A stretch of DNA of 64,000 nucleotides. Origin: CAVOOW01 sp963697675. Lineage in GTDB: Bacteria > Actinomycetota > Actinomycetes > JACCUZ01. The stretch lies in contig CAVOOW010000006.1 in NCBI GenBank assembly GCA_963697675.1, positions 744,001 to 808,000 of the forward strand, read 5' to 3'. Below the pieces are notes generated by a model. The model was not told the DNA's origin, did not search any database, and saw nothing but the letters and a program-made list of their open reading frames with translations. Numbering within the stretch: the stretch's first letter is position 1; every line of letters starts with the position of its first letter. Shown piece by piece: positions 34,620-44,676 of the stretch. The translations under genes were made by a program, and so were the position numbers.

Positions 34620-36305
34620 TCAGTCCTCCGTCTCGTCGGCTGCCGGCTTGCCGGTTTCAGTCTTTTCGGTCGCAGGCACTTGCCCGGTTGCGGGGACTTG
34701 CTCGCTGGCAGGCGCTTGCTCGGGCGCCCCCAGCGACCGGGCGAGTGCAGTCACCTCGTCGGCGAGCCTGTCCCTGTCCTCCCCCTCGGTGCGCGCCAGG
34801 CCCGCGACCTCGACCACCGTACGCCCGCCGCCGTCGTCGACGGCGCGAACCCACACACGACGTCGCTTGACGAACAGCGAGAGCATCAGACCGACCAGTG
34901 CGAGCAGCGCGGAGACCAACGCAGGCGACTTTCCGGGGTCGTGCGCGACCTGCAGCGTGGCGAAGCGTCGCACCCCGTCGAAGCGGATGCTGCCCTGCCC
35001 CTCGGGCAGTTTCAGCGCCTCGCCAGGGGCCAGCACCTGGGCCAGCGGCTTGCCGGCAGCGTTCCTCACCTGGGTCATCTTGTCGGTGTCGAGCCGGTAG
35101 ACCGACTGTGGCACTCCGCTGTCGAGGCCGAGGTCGCCGACATAGGCGTTGAGCACGGCGCGCGGCACGATCAGGGCGGGGTAGGTCGAGATCGGTCCGA
35201 GCCGCGGGTCTATCGCCGCGGTGGGCAGGAACAGGCCCTCGAAGCCGAGCTGCTTGGGTCGCGCGCCGGATGCCTTCACGACGCCGATCGACGTGTTGTT
35301 CGCGTCGCGCGGCAGGAACGGGACAGGGCCGGAGAACACGGCTTTGCCGGTGCTGTCGCGGACCGTGAACACGGGGGCATACCCGTTGCCGATCAGGAAC
35401 ACCTTCGTGCCGGCGATGACAAGTGGGTGGTTGACCTGCAGGTCAAAGCTGCGGGGCTTGGCGGACGGGTCACTCGTGTAGGACAGATGGGCCTGGAAGT
35501 CGCGTGGTGCGCCACGCTGGTCGCCCGACGGCTGATAGCGCACCGTCATCTTCTTGAGGTCGATCGTGAACGGCGGCATGTGACTCTCGGAGAACCGCGC
35601 GCCGTGGGCGAACGAGTCATAGACCGAGAGACTGTTGGAGAACCCCTCGCCCTCGACGACGAGGACAGATCCCTTGTAGCCGAACAGGTTTCCGATGGCC
35701 ACGGCGACGAGCAGGCCGATCAGGGCCGTGTGGAAGAGCAGGTTGCCGGTCTCCCGCAGGAAGCCGCGTTCGGCGCCGATGGAGTCCGCCGCCCGGTCGA
35801 CGCGATAGTGCCGTCGACGCAGCTCGCGGACGGCGGAGTCGAGCAGCTCGGCGCTGCCAACCTCCGCCGACCATGAGGTGTGGACCGGCAGCCGGACCAG
35901 GTTGCGCGGCGCAGCCGGCGGCCGGGCGCGCATTGCCGACCAGTGCAACCGGCTGCGCGGGACCACGCAGCCGACCAGCGAGATGAACAGCAGCAGATAG
36001 ATCGCCGCGAACCAGGGCGCAGAGAACACATGGAACAGGGACAACCGCTCGTACCACGGAGTGAGACCCGGGTGCGCCGCCTTGAACTGGGCGACCCGCA
36101 CCGGGTCGACGCCCTCCTGCGGCACCAGGGACCCGGGCACCGACGCCACCGCGAGCAGGAACAGCAGCGCGAGTGCGGTGCGCATGGAGGTGAGCTGGCG
36201 CCACGACCAGCGCGCGAACTCGACCGGGCGCATCGCGCGCGGCGAGCCGGGTGGACCGCCCTCGACCGGGGCGGTCGACAAGTTCTGGGTGGCGGCGTCG
36301 ACCAT
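34620..36305 (-). CDS. resB: Cytochrome c biogenesis protein ResB
   Basis: System II heme-ligation subunit, 561 aa. N-terminal helices (MRTALALLFLLAVASVPGSL and AIYLLLFISLVGCVVPRSRL), a third helix (LLFHTALIGLLVAVAIGNLF), a large extracytoplasmic domain, and a last helix before VKRRRVWVRAVDDGG. The Glu/Pro-rich tail contains short repeats (EQVPATGQVPATEKTETG). One base separates it from ccdA; intact frame. Confidence 0.93.
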   Translation of the reverse strand: MVDAATQNLSTAPVEGGPPGSPRAMRPVEFARWSWRQLTSMRTALALLFLLAVASVPGSLVPQEGVDPVRVAQFKAAHPGLTPWYERLSLFHVFSAPWFAAIYLLLFISLVGCVVPRSRLHWSAMRARPPAAPRNLVRLPVHTSWSAEVGSAELLDSAVRELRRRHYRVDRAADSIGAERGFLRETGNLLFHTALIGLLVAVAIGNLFGYKGSVLVVEGEGFSNSLSVYDSFAHGARFSESHMPPFTIDLKKMTVRYQPSGDQRGAPRDFQAHLSYTSDPSAKPRSFDLQVNHPLVIAGTKVFLIGNGYAPVFTVRDSTGKAVFSGPVPFLPRDANNTSIGVVKASGARPKQLGFEGLFLPTAAIDPRLGPISTYPALIVPRAVLNAYVGDLGLDSGVPQSVYRLDTDKMTQVRNAAGKPLAQVLAPGEALKLPEGQGSIRFDGVRRFATLQVAHDPGKSPALVSALLALVGLMLSLFVKRRRVWVRAVDDGGGRTVVEVAGLARTEGEDRDRLADEVTALARSLGAPEQAPASEQVPATGQVPATEKTETGKPAADETED

Positions 36306-36306
36306 C

Positions 36307-37047
36307 TCAGACCGCCGGGGAGAAGCCGTTGACCCAGATCTGCATCTGCACCGTCATGTCGTTCCAGACTCCGGACACCAGCAGGAGCCCGATCGCGACC
36401 AGCATCGCGCCGCCGAGGCGCATCATCCACACGTAGTGGCGCTTGACCCAGCCCAGCGCCCCCATCGCGCGGCTGAAGGCGAGCGCGACGACCACGAACG
36501 GTAGCCCGAGCCCCACGCAGTAGGCGGCGGCGAGCACGCCACCCCTGATCGCGGATCCCTGATCGAGGCTCAGGCTGAGCACCGCCGTCAGCGTCGGGCC
36601 GACGCACGGCGACCAGCCGAGGCCGAACAGCACGCCGAGCATCGGTGCGCCGACCAGCCCCAGCGTCGGCCGGCGGTGCACGCGGACGTCGCGCTGGAAC
36701 CACGGCACGGCACCCATGAACGCCAGCCCGAGCACGATCGTCAGGCACCCGAGGATCTGCTGGAGCAACCGCCGATGGTCGATGAGAAAGAACCCGAAGG
36801 ACCCGACGAGCACACCCGCGCTGACGAAGACGACCGAGAATCCGGCGATGAACAGCAGCGCGCCTGCGAGCAGTCGACCCCGGTGGCGGTCGGCCAGTTC
36901 GACCCCGGTCATCCCCGTCACATAGGACAAGAAGCCGGGTACGAGCGGCAGCACGCACGGCGACAGGAACGACACCGCACCGGCAGCCAGGGCAAGCGGT
37001 AGGGCAAGCAGCAGCGAGCCGTCGGTGATGGTGGTGCCGACGCTCAT
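36307..37047 (-). CDS. ccdA: Cytochrome c biogenesis protein CcdA (thiol-redox transporter)
   Basis: DsbD-type membrane protein that passes reducing equivalents outward to keep cytochrome c cysteines reduced. The two redox cysteines are seen in FLSPCVLPLVPGFLSYVTG and GLGWSPCVGPTLTAVL. 246 aa, six helices. The ATG overlaps the resA stop (ATGA). Confidence 0.95.
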   Translation of the reverse strand: MSVGTTITDGSLLLALPLALAAGAVSFLSPCVLPLVPGFLSYVTGMTGVELADRHRGRLLAGALLFIAGFSVVFVSAGVLVGSFGFFLIDHRRLLQQILGCLTIVLGLAFMGAVPWFQRDVRVHRRPTLGLVGAPMLGVLFGLGWSPCVGPTLTAVLSLSLDQGSAIRGGVLAAAYCVGLGLPFVVVALAFSRAMGALGWVKRHYVWMMRLGGAMLVAIGLLLVSGVWNDMTVQMQIWVNGFSPAV

Positions 37048-37655
37048 GATCTCTCGGCCAGCGTGTCGTCGATGAGGTCGCGCAGCGTCGATGCGTCGAC
37101 GCGACCCAGCACCCTGGCCGCCACCCGGCCGTCGCGGTCGAGGATGAGCGTGCTCGGTCGCGAGGCCGGAGTCAGCGTGCCGCGAAAGGCGAGCAGCACT
37201 CGTCCGGACGGGTCCTCGACGCTCGGATAGGTCACGCCGAAGCGCCTCTCATGGGCCTGGGCGGCGGCCTTGTTGTCCCCCACGTCGACGCCGACGAACT
37301 GCACGCCGCGCGACTGGTAGTCCGCCCAGACGCTCTGCAGCCCCGGAGCCTCCCGGATGCACGGCGGGCACCACGAGGCCCAGAAGTTCACGACGACGAT
37401 GTCGCCCCGGTGGTCGGCGACGTCGAATCTCCCGCCGTCCAGCGTCTGCCCGGCGAAATTGCTGGTGGTGCTCCGCTTCCCCGGAGAAATGACCGTCACG
37501 GTGCCGTCGCCCGAGATGTAGCCCTTGTCCGGCGCTCCGGTGTCGCCGACCGCGCTGCTGCAACCTGCGAGCGCCACGGCGACGACCGCGGCGCAGAGCA
37601 GGAGCAATGGGCGAGTGCGGCGCCGGGGTCGGGGGCGGGCGGAGCGGACGGACAT
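37044..37655 (-). CDS. resA: ResA/TlpA-type thiol-disulfide oxidoreductase (lipoprotein)
   Basis: Extracytoplasmic thioredoxin-fold protein that reduces apocytochrome c cysteines. The CxxC is in VVNFWASWCPPCIREAPG. The N-terminus has a basic stretch, a hydrophobic helix and a lipobox-like VALAGCSS, so it is probably membrane-anchored by lipidation. 203 aa from the ATG at 37655, overlapping the phosphatase stop by one base. Order resA-ccdA-resB-ccsB is the standard System II cluster. Confidence 0.92.
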   Translation of the reverse strand: MSVRSARPRPRRRTRPLLLLCAAVVAVALAGCSSAVGDTGAPDKGYISGDGTVTVISPGKRSTTSNFAGQTLDGGRFDVADHRGDIVVVNFWASWCPPCIREAPGLQSVWADYQSRGVQFVGVDVGDNKAAAQAHERRFGVTYPSVEDPSGRVLLAFRGTLTPASRPSTLILDRDGRVAARVLGRVDASTLRDLIDDTLAERS

Positions 37656-38332
37656 CACGCGCCGGCGACGAACTTCTTGCCAGTCCGCACGGGAACCAGG
37701 TCGTGGGCGGGCTGCTCGTAGGACACCGAGACCAGCTCGTCGCCGCGGTAGGCGAAGGACGTGATTGAGGCCAGCGCGCACTGCCGCTTGCGCGGGTCAT
37801 GCCAGAGCGGGCGGTCGGTCGCGGCCAGCCGTGCCGTCCAGATCGGCAGCTGGTGGCTGACGCAGAGCGCCTCGTGACCGCGTGCGGCGTCCCGTGCGGC
37901 GGCGATCGCCGCGTGCATCCGCGCCGCGATCGCCTTGTAGGGCTCGCCCCAGGACGGCCGCAGCGGGTTGCGCAGGTGCACCCACACCGACGGCTTGTAC
38001 AACGCGCCGTCCCCGACGCCGAACGTCTTGCCCTCGAAGATGTTGCCGGCCTCGATCAGCCGCTCGTCGAGGGACACCGGGAGCCCCAGGACCTTGGCCG
38101 CCGGGGCGGCCGTCTCCTGAGCCCGCTCGAGCGGGGAGGACACGAGGTGGGTGATGTCCGCATCGGCCAGATGCTTGGCGACCCGGTCGGCCATCTCCCG
38201 GCCGAGGTCCGAGAGGTGATAGTCGGGCAGCCGTCCGTAGAGAACGCCCTGCGGGTTGTGCACCTCGCCGTGGCGCAGCAGGTGGACGACGGTCAGCTCG
38301 TCGCCGGTCGCGCCGCTGTCGGGCAGACTCAT
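37655..38332 (-). CDS. Histidine phosphatase (phosphoglycerate-mutase superfamily)
   Basis: 225 aa. The phosphohistidine motif LLRHGEVHNP lies near residue 18, with the second-half His in ALCVSHQLPIWTARLAA. Equivalent in position to Rv0525, between hemL and the cytochrome c genes. The substrate is unknown. The ATG overlaps the hemL stop. Confidence 0.85.
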   Translation of the reverse strand: MSLPDSGATGDELTVVHLLRHGEVHNPQGVLYGRLPDYHLSDLGREMADRVAKHLADADITHLVSSPLERAQETAAPAAKVLGLPVSLDERLIEAGNIFEGKTFGVGDGALYKPSVWVHLRNPLRPSWGEPYKAIAARMHAAIAAARDAARGHEALCVSHQLPIWTARLAATDRPLWHDPRKRQCALASITSFAYRGDELVSVSYEQPAHDLVPVRTGKKFVAGA

Positions 38333-39651
38333 GTGGACCTTTCGGGAAGTGCCGCAGCCGCCGCACGGGCGGCGGCGGGCAGAGCATCGGCGATGCGGGC
38401 GATCGCAGCGTCGTCATGCGCGGCGGACACGAACCACGACTCGAACGCGGACGGTGGCAGGTAGACACCTTGCGAGAGCATCGAGTGGAAGAAAGCCTTG
38501 AACCGAAAGGTGTCCTGGCCCTTGGCGGCGTCGTAGTCAACCACCGGCCCGTCACAGAAGAACACCGAGAACATCGAGCCCGCGTGCTGCAGCCGATGGG
38601 CGACCCCGACCTCGGACAGCGACGAGCGGACGAGCGCAGCGAGCTGTGCGGCGACCGCGTCGACGCGGGCGTAGACGTCGTCCGTCGCGTGACGCAGCGT
38701 CGCCAGTCCTGCCGCCGTCGCGATGGGGTTCCCCGACAGCGTGCCTGCCTGGTAGACGGGACCCACGGGCGCCAGGCGGGCCATCACGTCGGCGCGGCCA
38801 CCGAACGCCGCAGCCGGGAAGCCACCGCCCATGACCTTGCCGAACGTGAGCAGGTCGGGGCGCACCCCGTCGAGGCCGAACCAGCCCGAGCGGCTCACCC
38901 GGAAGCCGGTCATCACCTCGTCGCTGATGTAGAGCGCACCGAAGGTGCGGCACAACTCGGCCAGACCCGCGTTGAACCCGGGCTCCGGCGGCACCACTCC
39001 CATGTTGCCCGCGGCCGCTTCGGTGATCACGCAGGCGATGTCCCCGCCGAACTCGGCGAACGCCTTCTCGACGGCGACGAGGTCGTTGTAGGGGACGACG
39101 ATCGTGTCGCGGGTCTGCGCACCGGTGACGCCCGGGGTGTCGGGCAGACCCAGCGTCGCGACGCCCGATCCGGCCGCGGCGAGCAGCGCATCGACGTGAC
39201 CGTGATAGCAGCCCGCGAACTTCACGACCTTGCTCCGGCCGGTGAAACCGCGCGCCAGCCGGACGGCCGACATGGTGGCCTCGGTGCCGCTGGACACCAG
39301 CCGCACCTGCTCGACGGGCTCGACGCGCGACACGATCTCCTCGGCCAGCGCGACCTCGCCCTCGGTCGGCGTGCCGAACGACGTGCCCTTCGCGACGGCG
39401 GTCGAGACCGCCTCCACCACGGCCGGATGGGCATGGCCGAGCAGCAGCGGCCCCCACGAGCACACCAGGTCCACGTACTCCCGACCATCTGCGTCGGTCA
39501 GGTAGGCGCCGCGGCCCGACACCATGAACCGGGGTGTCCCACCCACCGCTCGGAAGGCGCGCACCGGGGAGTTCACGCCCCCAGGCGTCACGTCGACGGC
39601 GCGAGCGAGCAGCGCCGCCGAGGCAGGAGCCTCTTCGCTGTACGTGGTCAT
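38329..39651 (-). CDS. hemL: Glutamate-1-semialdehyde 2,1-aminomutase
   Basis: PLP enzyme producing 5-aminolevulinate in the C5 heme pathway; works after HemA, also encoded here. The PLP lysine is in LLTFGKVMGGGFPAAAFGG; other blocks are NSPVRAFRAVGGTPRFM, LVSSGTEATMSAVRLARGFT and YQAGTLSGNPIATAAGLATL. 440 aa, intact. Overlaps hemB and the phosphatase by four bases each. Confidence 0.97.
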   Translation of the reverse strand: MTTYSEEAPASAALLARAVDVTPGGVNSPVRAFRAVGGTPRFMVSGRGAYLTDADGREYVDLVCSWGPLLLGHAHPAVVEAVSTAVAKGTSFGTPTEGEVALAEEIVSRVEPVEQVRLVSSGTEATMSAVRLARGFTGRSKVVKFAGCYHGHVDALLAAAGSGVATLGLPDTPGVTGAQTRDTIVVPYNDLVAVEKAFAEFGGDIACVITEAAAGNMGVVPPEPGFNAGLAELCRTFGALYISDEVMTGFRVSRSGWFGLDGVRPDLLTFGKVMGGGFPAAAFGGRADVMARLAPVGPVYQAGTLSGNPIATAAGLATLRHATDDVYARVDAVAAQLAALVRSSLSEVGVAHRLQHAGSMFSVFFCDGPVVDYDAAKGQDTFRFKAFFHSMLSQGVYLPPSAFESWFVSAAHDDAAIARIADALPAAARAAAAALPERST

Positions 39652-40649
39652 GCTTCTGCCGTCAGCAGGCGTGCCGCCTCGACGGCCCAGTAGGTGAGCA
39701 CGATGCCCGCGCCCGCACGCCGGATCGAGGTCAGCGTCTCGAGAATCGTGCGCTCACGATCGAGCCACCCGTGTGCGAACGCCGCCTCGGCCATCGCCAT
39801 CTCGCCGGAGACCTGGTAGGCCGCCAGCGGGATGCCGGCTGCCGCTGCCGGACCGGCGAGGCTGTGCAGGACGTCGAGGTAGGGCAGCGCCGGCTTCACC
39901 ATGACGATGTCGGCGCCCTCGGCGATGTCGAGGGCCAGCTCGCGCAGCGCCTCGTCGAGGTTGGGCGGGTCCAGCTGGTAGGCGCGCCGATTGCCCCGTA
40001 GAGACGACTCGACGGCCTCGCGGAACGGCCCGTAGAAGGCCGAGGCGTACTTCGCGGTGTAGGCGAGCAGCGCCGTCTCGGTGTCCCCGACGTCGTCCAG
40101 CGCGCGGCGTATGGCGCCGACCTGGCCGTCCATCATCCCCGACAGACCCAGGACGTGCGCCCCCGCGCCCGCCTGTGCGAGACCCATCTCGGCATAGCGC
40201 AGCAGCGTCGCGTCGTTGTCGACCGAGCCGTCGGCGGCGAGCACGCCGCAATGACCGTGGTCGGTGAACTCGTCGAGGCACAGGTCGCTCATCACGACCA
40301 CCGCGTCGCCGACCTCGGAGACCACGTCACCGATCGCGAGGTTGAGGATGCCCTTCGGGTCCGTCGCGCCGGAACCGACGGCGTCCTTGCTCGACGGGAC
40401 ACCGAACAGCATCAGCCCGCCTACGCCCGCCTGGGCAGCGTCGACCGAGGCCTTGCGCAACGACTCGCGCGAGTGCTGCACGACACCGGGCATCGAGGCG
40501 ATGGCCGCGGGCTCGGACAGGCCCTCCTTGACGAAAACGGGCAGCACGAGCTCGCGCGGGTGCAGCCGGGTCTGGGCGACCAGGCCGCGCAGGGCGGCCG
40601 TGCGCCGTAGCCGCCGCGGCCGGCCGGTCGGGAAGGGTGCGGCGTCCAT
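39648..40649 (-). CDS. hemB: Delta-aminolevulinic acid dehydratase
   Basis: Condenses two 5-aminolevulinates to porphobilinogen. Schiff-base lysines are in YTAKYASAFYGPFREA and IVMVKPALPYLDVL. The metal segment DLCLDEFTDHGHCGVL keeps two of the three cysteines of the zinc type, with Asp at the middle position. 333 aa from the ATG at 40649 (a TTG codon precedes it). A 30-bp gap with a family B repeat separates it from cobA/hemD. Confidence 0.96.
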   Translation of the reverse strand: MDAAPFPTGRPRRLRRTAALRGLVAQTRLHPRELVLPVFVKEGLSEPAAIASMPGVVQHSRESLRKASVDAAQAGVGGLMLFGVPSSKDAVGSGATDPKGILNLAIGDVVSEVGDAVVVMSDLCLDEFTDHGHCGVLAADGSVDNDATLLRYAEMGLAQAGAGAHVLGLSGMMDGQVGAIRRALDDVGDTETALLAYTAKYASAFYGPFREAVESSLRGNRRAYQLDPPNLDEALRELALDIAEGADIVMVKPALPYLDVLHSLAGPAAAAGIPLAAYQVSGEMAMAEAAFAHGWLDRERTILETLTSIRRAGAGIVLTYWAVEAARLLTAEA

Positions 40650-40663
40650 CAAGATCCCAGAAC

Positions 40664-40678
40664 CTGCATGATCGACTT
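40664..40678. repeat. Family B short repeat (copy 1)
   Basis: CTGCATGATCGACTT between hemB and the cobA/hemD gene; the same 15-mer occurs at 59497-59511 and, inverted, at 58871-58885 and 58932-58946. Confidence 0.8.
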
Positions 40679-40682
40679 CAGA

Positions 40683-42353
40683 TTATTTCGCCTTGCGGCG
40701 GGGGGCGGTGCGCTTCTGGGAGGGGCGCAACACCGGCTCGCCGGCCTGGACAGCGGCCCGGCGCAGGGCGGCGCCGTACTCCGCGAGGGCACCGGCGAGC
40801 TCCGCGACCGACGGGGACGGGGCAAGCACGTCGACGCGCAGACCGTGCTCCTCGGCCGCCTTGGCCGTGGCCGGGCCGATGCAGGCGATCACCGTCGACA
40901 CGTGCGGCTTGCCCGCGATGCCGACGAGGTTGCGCACCGTCGATGACGAGGTGAAGACCACGGCGTCGAAGCCACCGCCCTTGATGGCCTCGCGGATCGG
41001 GGCGGGCGGCGGCGCGGCGCGCACGGTGCGGTAGGCCGTGACGTCGTCCACCTCCCAGCCGCGCTCCACCAGGCCGGCGACCAGGTTCTCCGTGGCGATG
41101 TCGGCGCGCGGCAGGAAGACCCGGTCGATGGGGTCGAACACGGCGTCGTACGGAGGCCACTCCTCGAGCAGCCCTGCCGCCGACTGCTCGCCGGTGGGAA
41201 CCAGGTCGGGCTTGATGCCCCAGGCGAGCAGGTCGCCTGCGGTCTGCTCGCCGACGGCAGCCACCTTGATGCCGGCGAACGCCCGGGCGTCCAGGCCGTA
41301 CTCCTCGAAGCGCTCTCGTACCGCCTTGACGGCGTTGCGCGAGGTGAACGCGACCCACTCGTAGCGGCCGGTGACCAGGCCCTTGATCGCCCGCTCCATC
41401 TGCTGGGGGGTCCGGGGTGGCTCGACGGCGATCGTCGGCACCTCCTCGGAGACGGCGCCGCAGGACCGCAGCCGGGCCGACAGCTCGCCGGCCTGCTCCT
41501 TGGTGCGCGGCACCAGGACCCGCCAGCCGAACAGCGGCTTGGTCTCGAACCACGACAGCGACTCGCGCAGGGCGACGGTGTCGCCGACGACCGTGACGGT
41601 GGGGGTGGACAGCTTCGCCGCGCGTACGTCGGCGGCGATGCGCTCGAGCGTCGAGACCACGGTGCGCTGCTCGGTGGTGGTGCCCTGTGCGGTCATTGAG
41701 ACAGGGGTCTCCGGGTCGCGCCCGGCGGCGATGATCGCCTTGGCGACGTCACCGATCACCTTCGTGGCGGACAGCAGCACGAGAGTCGCCTTGCCGGCAG
41801 CGACGGCGTCCCAGTCGAGGCCGCCCTCGGCGACGTTGACCACGCGCACCTCACGGGCCTTGGCGTTGGTCAGCGGCACCCCCGCGTAGGCGGGCACCGC
41901 GCTGACCGCGGAGACGCCCGGCACGACCTCGAAGGGGATGCCGGCCTTGACGCACCCGGCAGCCTCCTCGGAACCGGTGGCATAGAGGAAGGGGTCGCCG
42001 TCGAGCAGTCGTACGACGTTGCCGCCACGCTTGGCCGCCTTGACCACGAGCCTGGCGCGCATCGCGTGGGTCAGCGGCTGGCCGTCGTCGCCGACCGAAC
42101 CGTCGACGACCTCGACCTCGGGTCGGCAGAAGCGCGTGACGAACGCCGCGTCCTGGCTCTCGGTGATGACGACATCGGCCAGCGCCAGCAGCTCGACGGC
42201 CCGCACGGTGAGCAGATCGGGGTCGCCGGGGCCAGCCCCGACGAACGCGACGCTGCCCAGCGGGGTGGCCGGCTTGGCTGGAGACTGCTTGACCGTCGTG
42301 GACGGGCCCGTCTTGCTCATGGTGGTCTTCTTCTTCTCGGTTGGGCGGGTCAC
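40683..42353 (-). CDS. Fused uroporphyrinogen-III C-methyltransferase / uroporphyrinogen-III synthase
   Basis: Two-domain protein, 556 aa. Residues about 30-270 form the SUMT (CobA/CysG-A) methylase: FVGAGPGDPDLLTVRAVEL, VVRLLDGDPFLYATGSEEA and GVSAVSAVPAYAGVPLT. Residues about 275-535 form the HemD synthase, which closes the tetrapyrrole ring: WVAFTSRNAVKAVRERFEEY, VAAVGEQTAGDL and VVFTSSSTVRNLVG. The fusion puts ring closure and the branch towards siroheme/cobalamin in one polypeptide. The GTG start at 42353 overlaps the hemC stop; an ATG 33 bases downstream is an alternative. A basic tail ends RKAK. Confidence 0.94.
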   Translation of the reverse strand: MTRPTEKKKTTMSKTGPSTTVKQSPAKPATPLGSVAFVGAGPGDPDLLTVRAVELLALADVVITESQDAAFVTRFCRPEVEVVDGSVGDDGQPLTHAMRARLVVKAAKRGGNVVRLLDGDPFLYATGSEEAAGCVKAGIPFEVVPGVSAVSAVPAYAGVPLTNAKAREVRVVNVAEGGLDWDAVAAGKATLVLLSATKVIGDVAKAIIAAGRDPETPVSMTAQGTTTEQRTVVSTLERIAADVRAAKLSTPTVTVVGDTVALRESLSWFETKPLFGWRVLVPRTKEQAGELSARLRSCGAVSEEVPTIAVEPPRTPQQMERAIKGLVTGRYEWVAFTSRNAVKAVRERFEEYGLDARAFAGIKVAAVGEQTAGDLLAWGIKPDLVPTGEQSAAGLLEEWPPYDAVFDPIDRVFLPRADIATENLVAGLVERGWEVDDVTAYRTVRAAPPPAPIREAIKGGGFDAVVFTSSSTVRNLVGIAGKPHVSTVIACIGPATAKAAEEHGLRVDVLAPSPSVAELAGALAEYGAALRRAAVQAGEPVLRPSQKRTAPRRKAK

Positions 42354-43294
42354 GTGACGCGCTCCCACATCAGGTCAGCCGCACCTTCGTCGAGCAGCAC
42401 AGCCGCAAGATCGCGACCGATCCGTGCTGCCTCGTCGAGAGGTCCGGAGGCGGATAGCCGTACGCTCGCGGAACCGTCAAGTGCTGTGACGGCGGCCCGG
42501 AGGTACAGCTCTGGAACGTGCTCGCCCTCCGCCGGCTCGCCGTAAGCCCCGACGGGGGCCGAGCAGCCGGCTTCCAGAGTTGCGAGCAAGGTGCGCTCGG
42601 CAGTCACGGCGAGCCGGGTTGAAGCATCGTCGAGCACACCGAGCAGGTCATGCAAATCGGGAGGGTCATCGGTTCGGCACTCCACGGCCAGCGCGCCCTG
42701 CCCAGGGGCGGGCAACATCTGGATCGGGTCGATGACCTCGGTCACGGCATCCAGGCGGCCAAGTCGCGCCAGACCGGCGCGGGCGAGGACGACTGCGTCG
42801 AGCTCTCCACCGCTGACGAGGCCGATCCGGGTGTCCACGTTGCCACGCACGGCCACGACCTCGAGGCCGAGGCCCAGGGCGCGCAGCTGGGCCGCACGCC
42901 GGGGTGACCCGGTGCCGACCCGCGAGCCCGTCGGCAGCTCGCCAAGGGTCAGCCCGTCGCGGGCCACCAGGGCGTCGCGCGGGTCCTCGCGCAGCGGGAT
43001 CGCGGCGAGCAGGATCCGCTCGGGCTGGGCGGTCGGAAGGTCCTTGAGGGAGTGCACGGCCAGGTCGACCGCACCCTCGAGCAGCGCCTCACGCAGTGCG
43101 TTGACGAACACCCCCGTACCGCCGATCTGGGTGAGCGGCTCGGTCGAGGAGTCTCCGTGGGTGGTCACCTGGACGAGCTCGACCGCTCGGCCGGTGCGTG
43201 CGGTGATGGCGTCGGCAACGAGGCGCGACTGGACCAGCGCGAGCGGGCTGCGACGGGTGCCCAGGCGCAGAGCGCCTCCGGTGAGCCCGGTCAT
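42350..43294 (-). CDS. hemC: Hydroxymethylbilane synthase
   Basis: Polymerises four porphobilinogens. The cofactor-bearing cysteine is in TLEAGCSAPVGAYGEPAEG; the N-terminal RLGTRRSPLALVQSRLVADA and VHSLKDLPTAQPERILLAAI carry the substrate arginines and catalytic Asp region. 314 aa, ATG overlapping the hemA stop. Intact. Confidence 0.97.
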   Translation of the reverse strand: MTGLTGGALRLGTRRSPLALVQSRLVADAITARTGRAVELVQVTTHGDSSTEPLTQIGGTGVFVNALREALLEGAVDLAVHSLKDLPTAQPERILLAAIPLREDPRDALVARDGLTLGELPTGSRVGTGSPRRAAQLRALGLGLEVVAVRGNVDTRIGLVSGGELDAVVLARAGLARLGRLDAVTEVIDPIQMLPAPGQGALAVECRTDDPPDLHDLLGVLDDASTRLAVTAERTLLATLEAGCSAPVGAYGEPAEGEHVPELYLRAAVTALDGSASVRLSASGPLDEAARIGRDLAAVLLDEGAADLMWERVT

Positions 43295-44603
43295 GCGGCA
43301 CCGCCGTCGTCGATCTCGGCGCGCGTGACCGCCTCGACCTCCTTGGGGTCGAGGTCGAACAGCCGCGACAGGGCGTCGGCGTAGGACTGGCCGCCGGGCT
43401 CCTCGGCGAACTGCTTCACCCGCACGGTCGGTGCGTGCAGCAGCTTGTCGACGACCCGGCGCACGGTCGACTCGATCTCCTCGCGGGTGCGGGCATCGAG
43501 GTCAGGTGCGCGCCCGGCGAGCCGGATCAGCTCCGCGACGACGACGTCCTCGGCCATCCCTCGCAGCGCGACGACGGTCGGCGCGACGCTGGAGGCGCGC
43601 TGCCAGCCCAGGAACGCCGCCACCTCGTCGGCGACGATCTCCCTCGTCGCCTCGACGTCGGCCGCGAGCTCGGTGTCGACCAGCGCATGGGCGAGCGTCT
43701 CCAGGTTGACGACCGAGACGCCGTCGATGTCGTGGACGGCCGGTTCGACGTCACGCGGCAGGGCCAGGTCGAGCAGCACCAGTGGTCGGCCGTTCCGCCG
43801 CTGCTGCGCGGCGGTCACGGTGTCCGCCTCGATCACGTGACCGACCGCTCCGGTGCAGGAGATCACGAGGTCGGCTGTGACCAGGGCCTCCTCGAGATGC
43901 TTGAGATCCATCGCCTCGCCGCCGACCGATGCGGCGAGTCGCTGGGCGTGGTCGAGCGTCCTGTTGGCCACCACCACCCTGCCTGCGCCCGACTGGCCGG
44001 CCACGGTTGCCGCGAGCGCGCTCATGGAGCCGGCCCCGACGACGAGGACCTGGCGCTCGGACAGGGTCCCGAGCTCGCGAGCCGCCTCGCCAAGGCCGGC
44101 GGTCACGAGCGAGCGCCCGGCCCGGTCGATGCCGGTCTCGGTGCGGGCGCGCTTCCCGACTCGCAGCGACTGCTGCACCAGCCCGGACAGCACCCGCGAG
44201 GTCGTGCCCGCGACCTGCGCGAGACGCAGCGCGTGCTTGACCTGCCCGACGATCTGGCTCTCGCCGACGACCATCGAGTCGAGCCCGCAGACCACGGAGA
44301 ACAGATGGGCGACAGCCCGGTCCTCGTAGTGCACGTAGAGATGAGGAGTCAGCGATCTCGAGGGGCACCCCGGCATAGCGGGCGAGCAGCTCGGACAGAT
44401 CGGTGAGGCCACCGTGGAACTTGTCGACGTCGGCGTAGACCTCGACCCGGTTGCAGGTCGAGAGCACGAGCGGCCTCGGTGGCGTGCTCGGTGGCGGCGA
44501 CGTCGGCGAGCAGCTTGGCCTGCGCGTCGCCCACCAGCGCCGCCTTCTCGAGCAGCGCGACCGGTGCGCTGCGGTGGGACAGTCCCACGACGAGGACGCT
44601 CAC
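43291..44603 (-). CDS. hemA: Glutamyl-tRNA reductase (two frameshifts)
   Basis: First committed heme enzyme of the C5 route. It starts MSVLVVGLSHRSAPVALLEK. Near 44468, skipping one base gives the catalytic cysteine block VLSTCNRVEVYADVDKFHGG. Near 44353, skipping one base gives LTPHLYVHYEDRAVAHLFSV, followed by MVVGESQIVGQVKHAL, the NADPH motif VLVVGAGSMSALAATVAGQS and a long intact C-terminus. The joined length of about 436 aa is normal. Both breaks are single extra bases within conserved sequence, so sequence error is likely. Confidence 0.9.
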
Positions 44604-44676
44604 GCAACCTCCTCGCTGGCGCTCGTCGGCCGCGCTCGCACACGCGCTGTGCCTGATGGTGAGCTCGCAAGCTCGC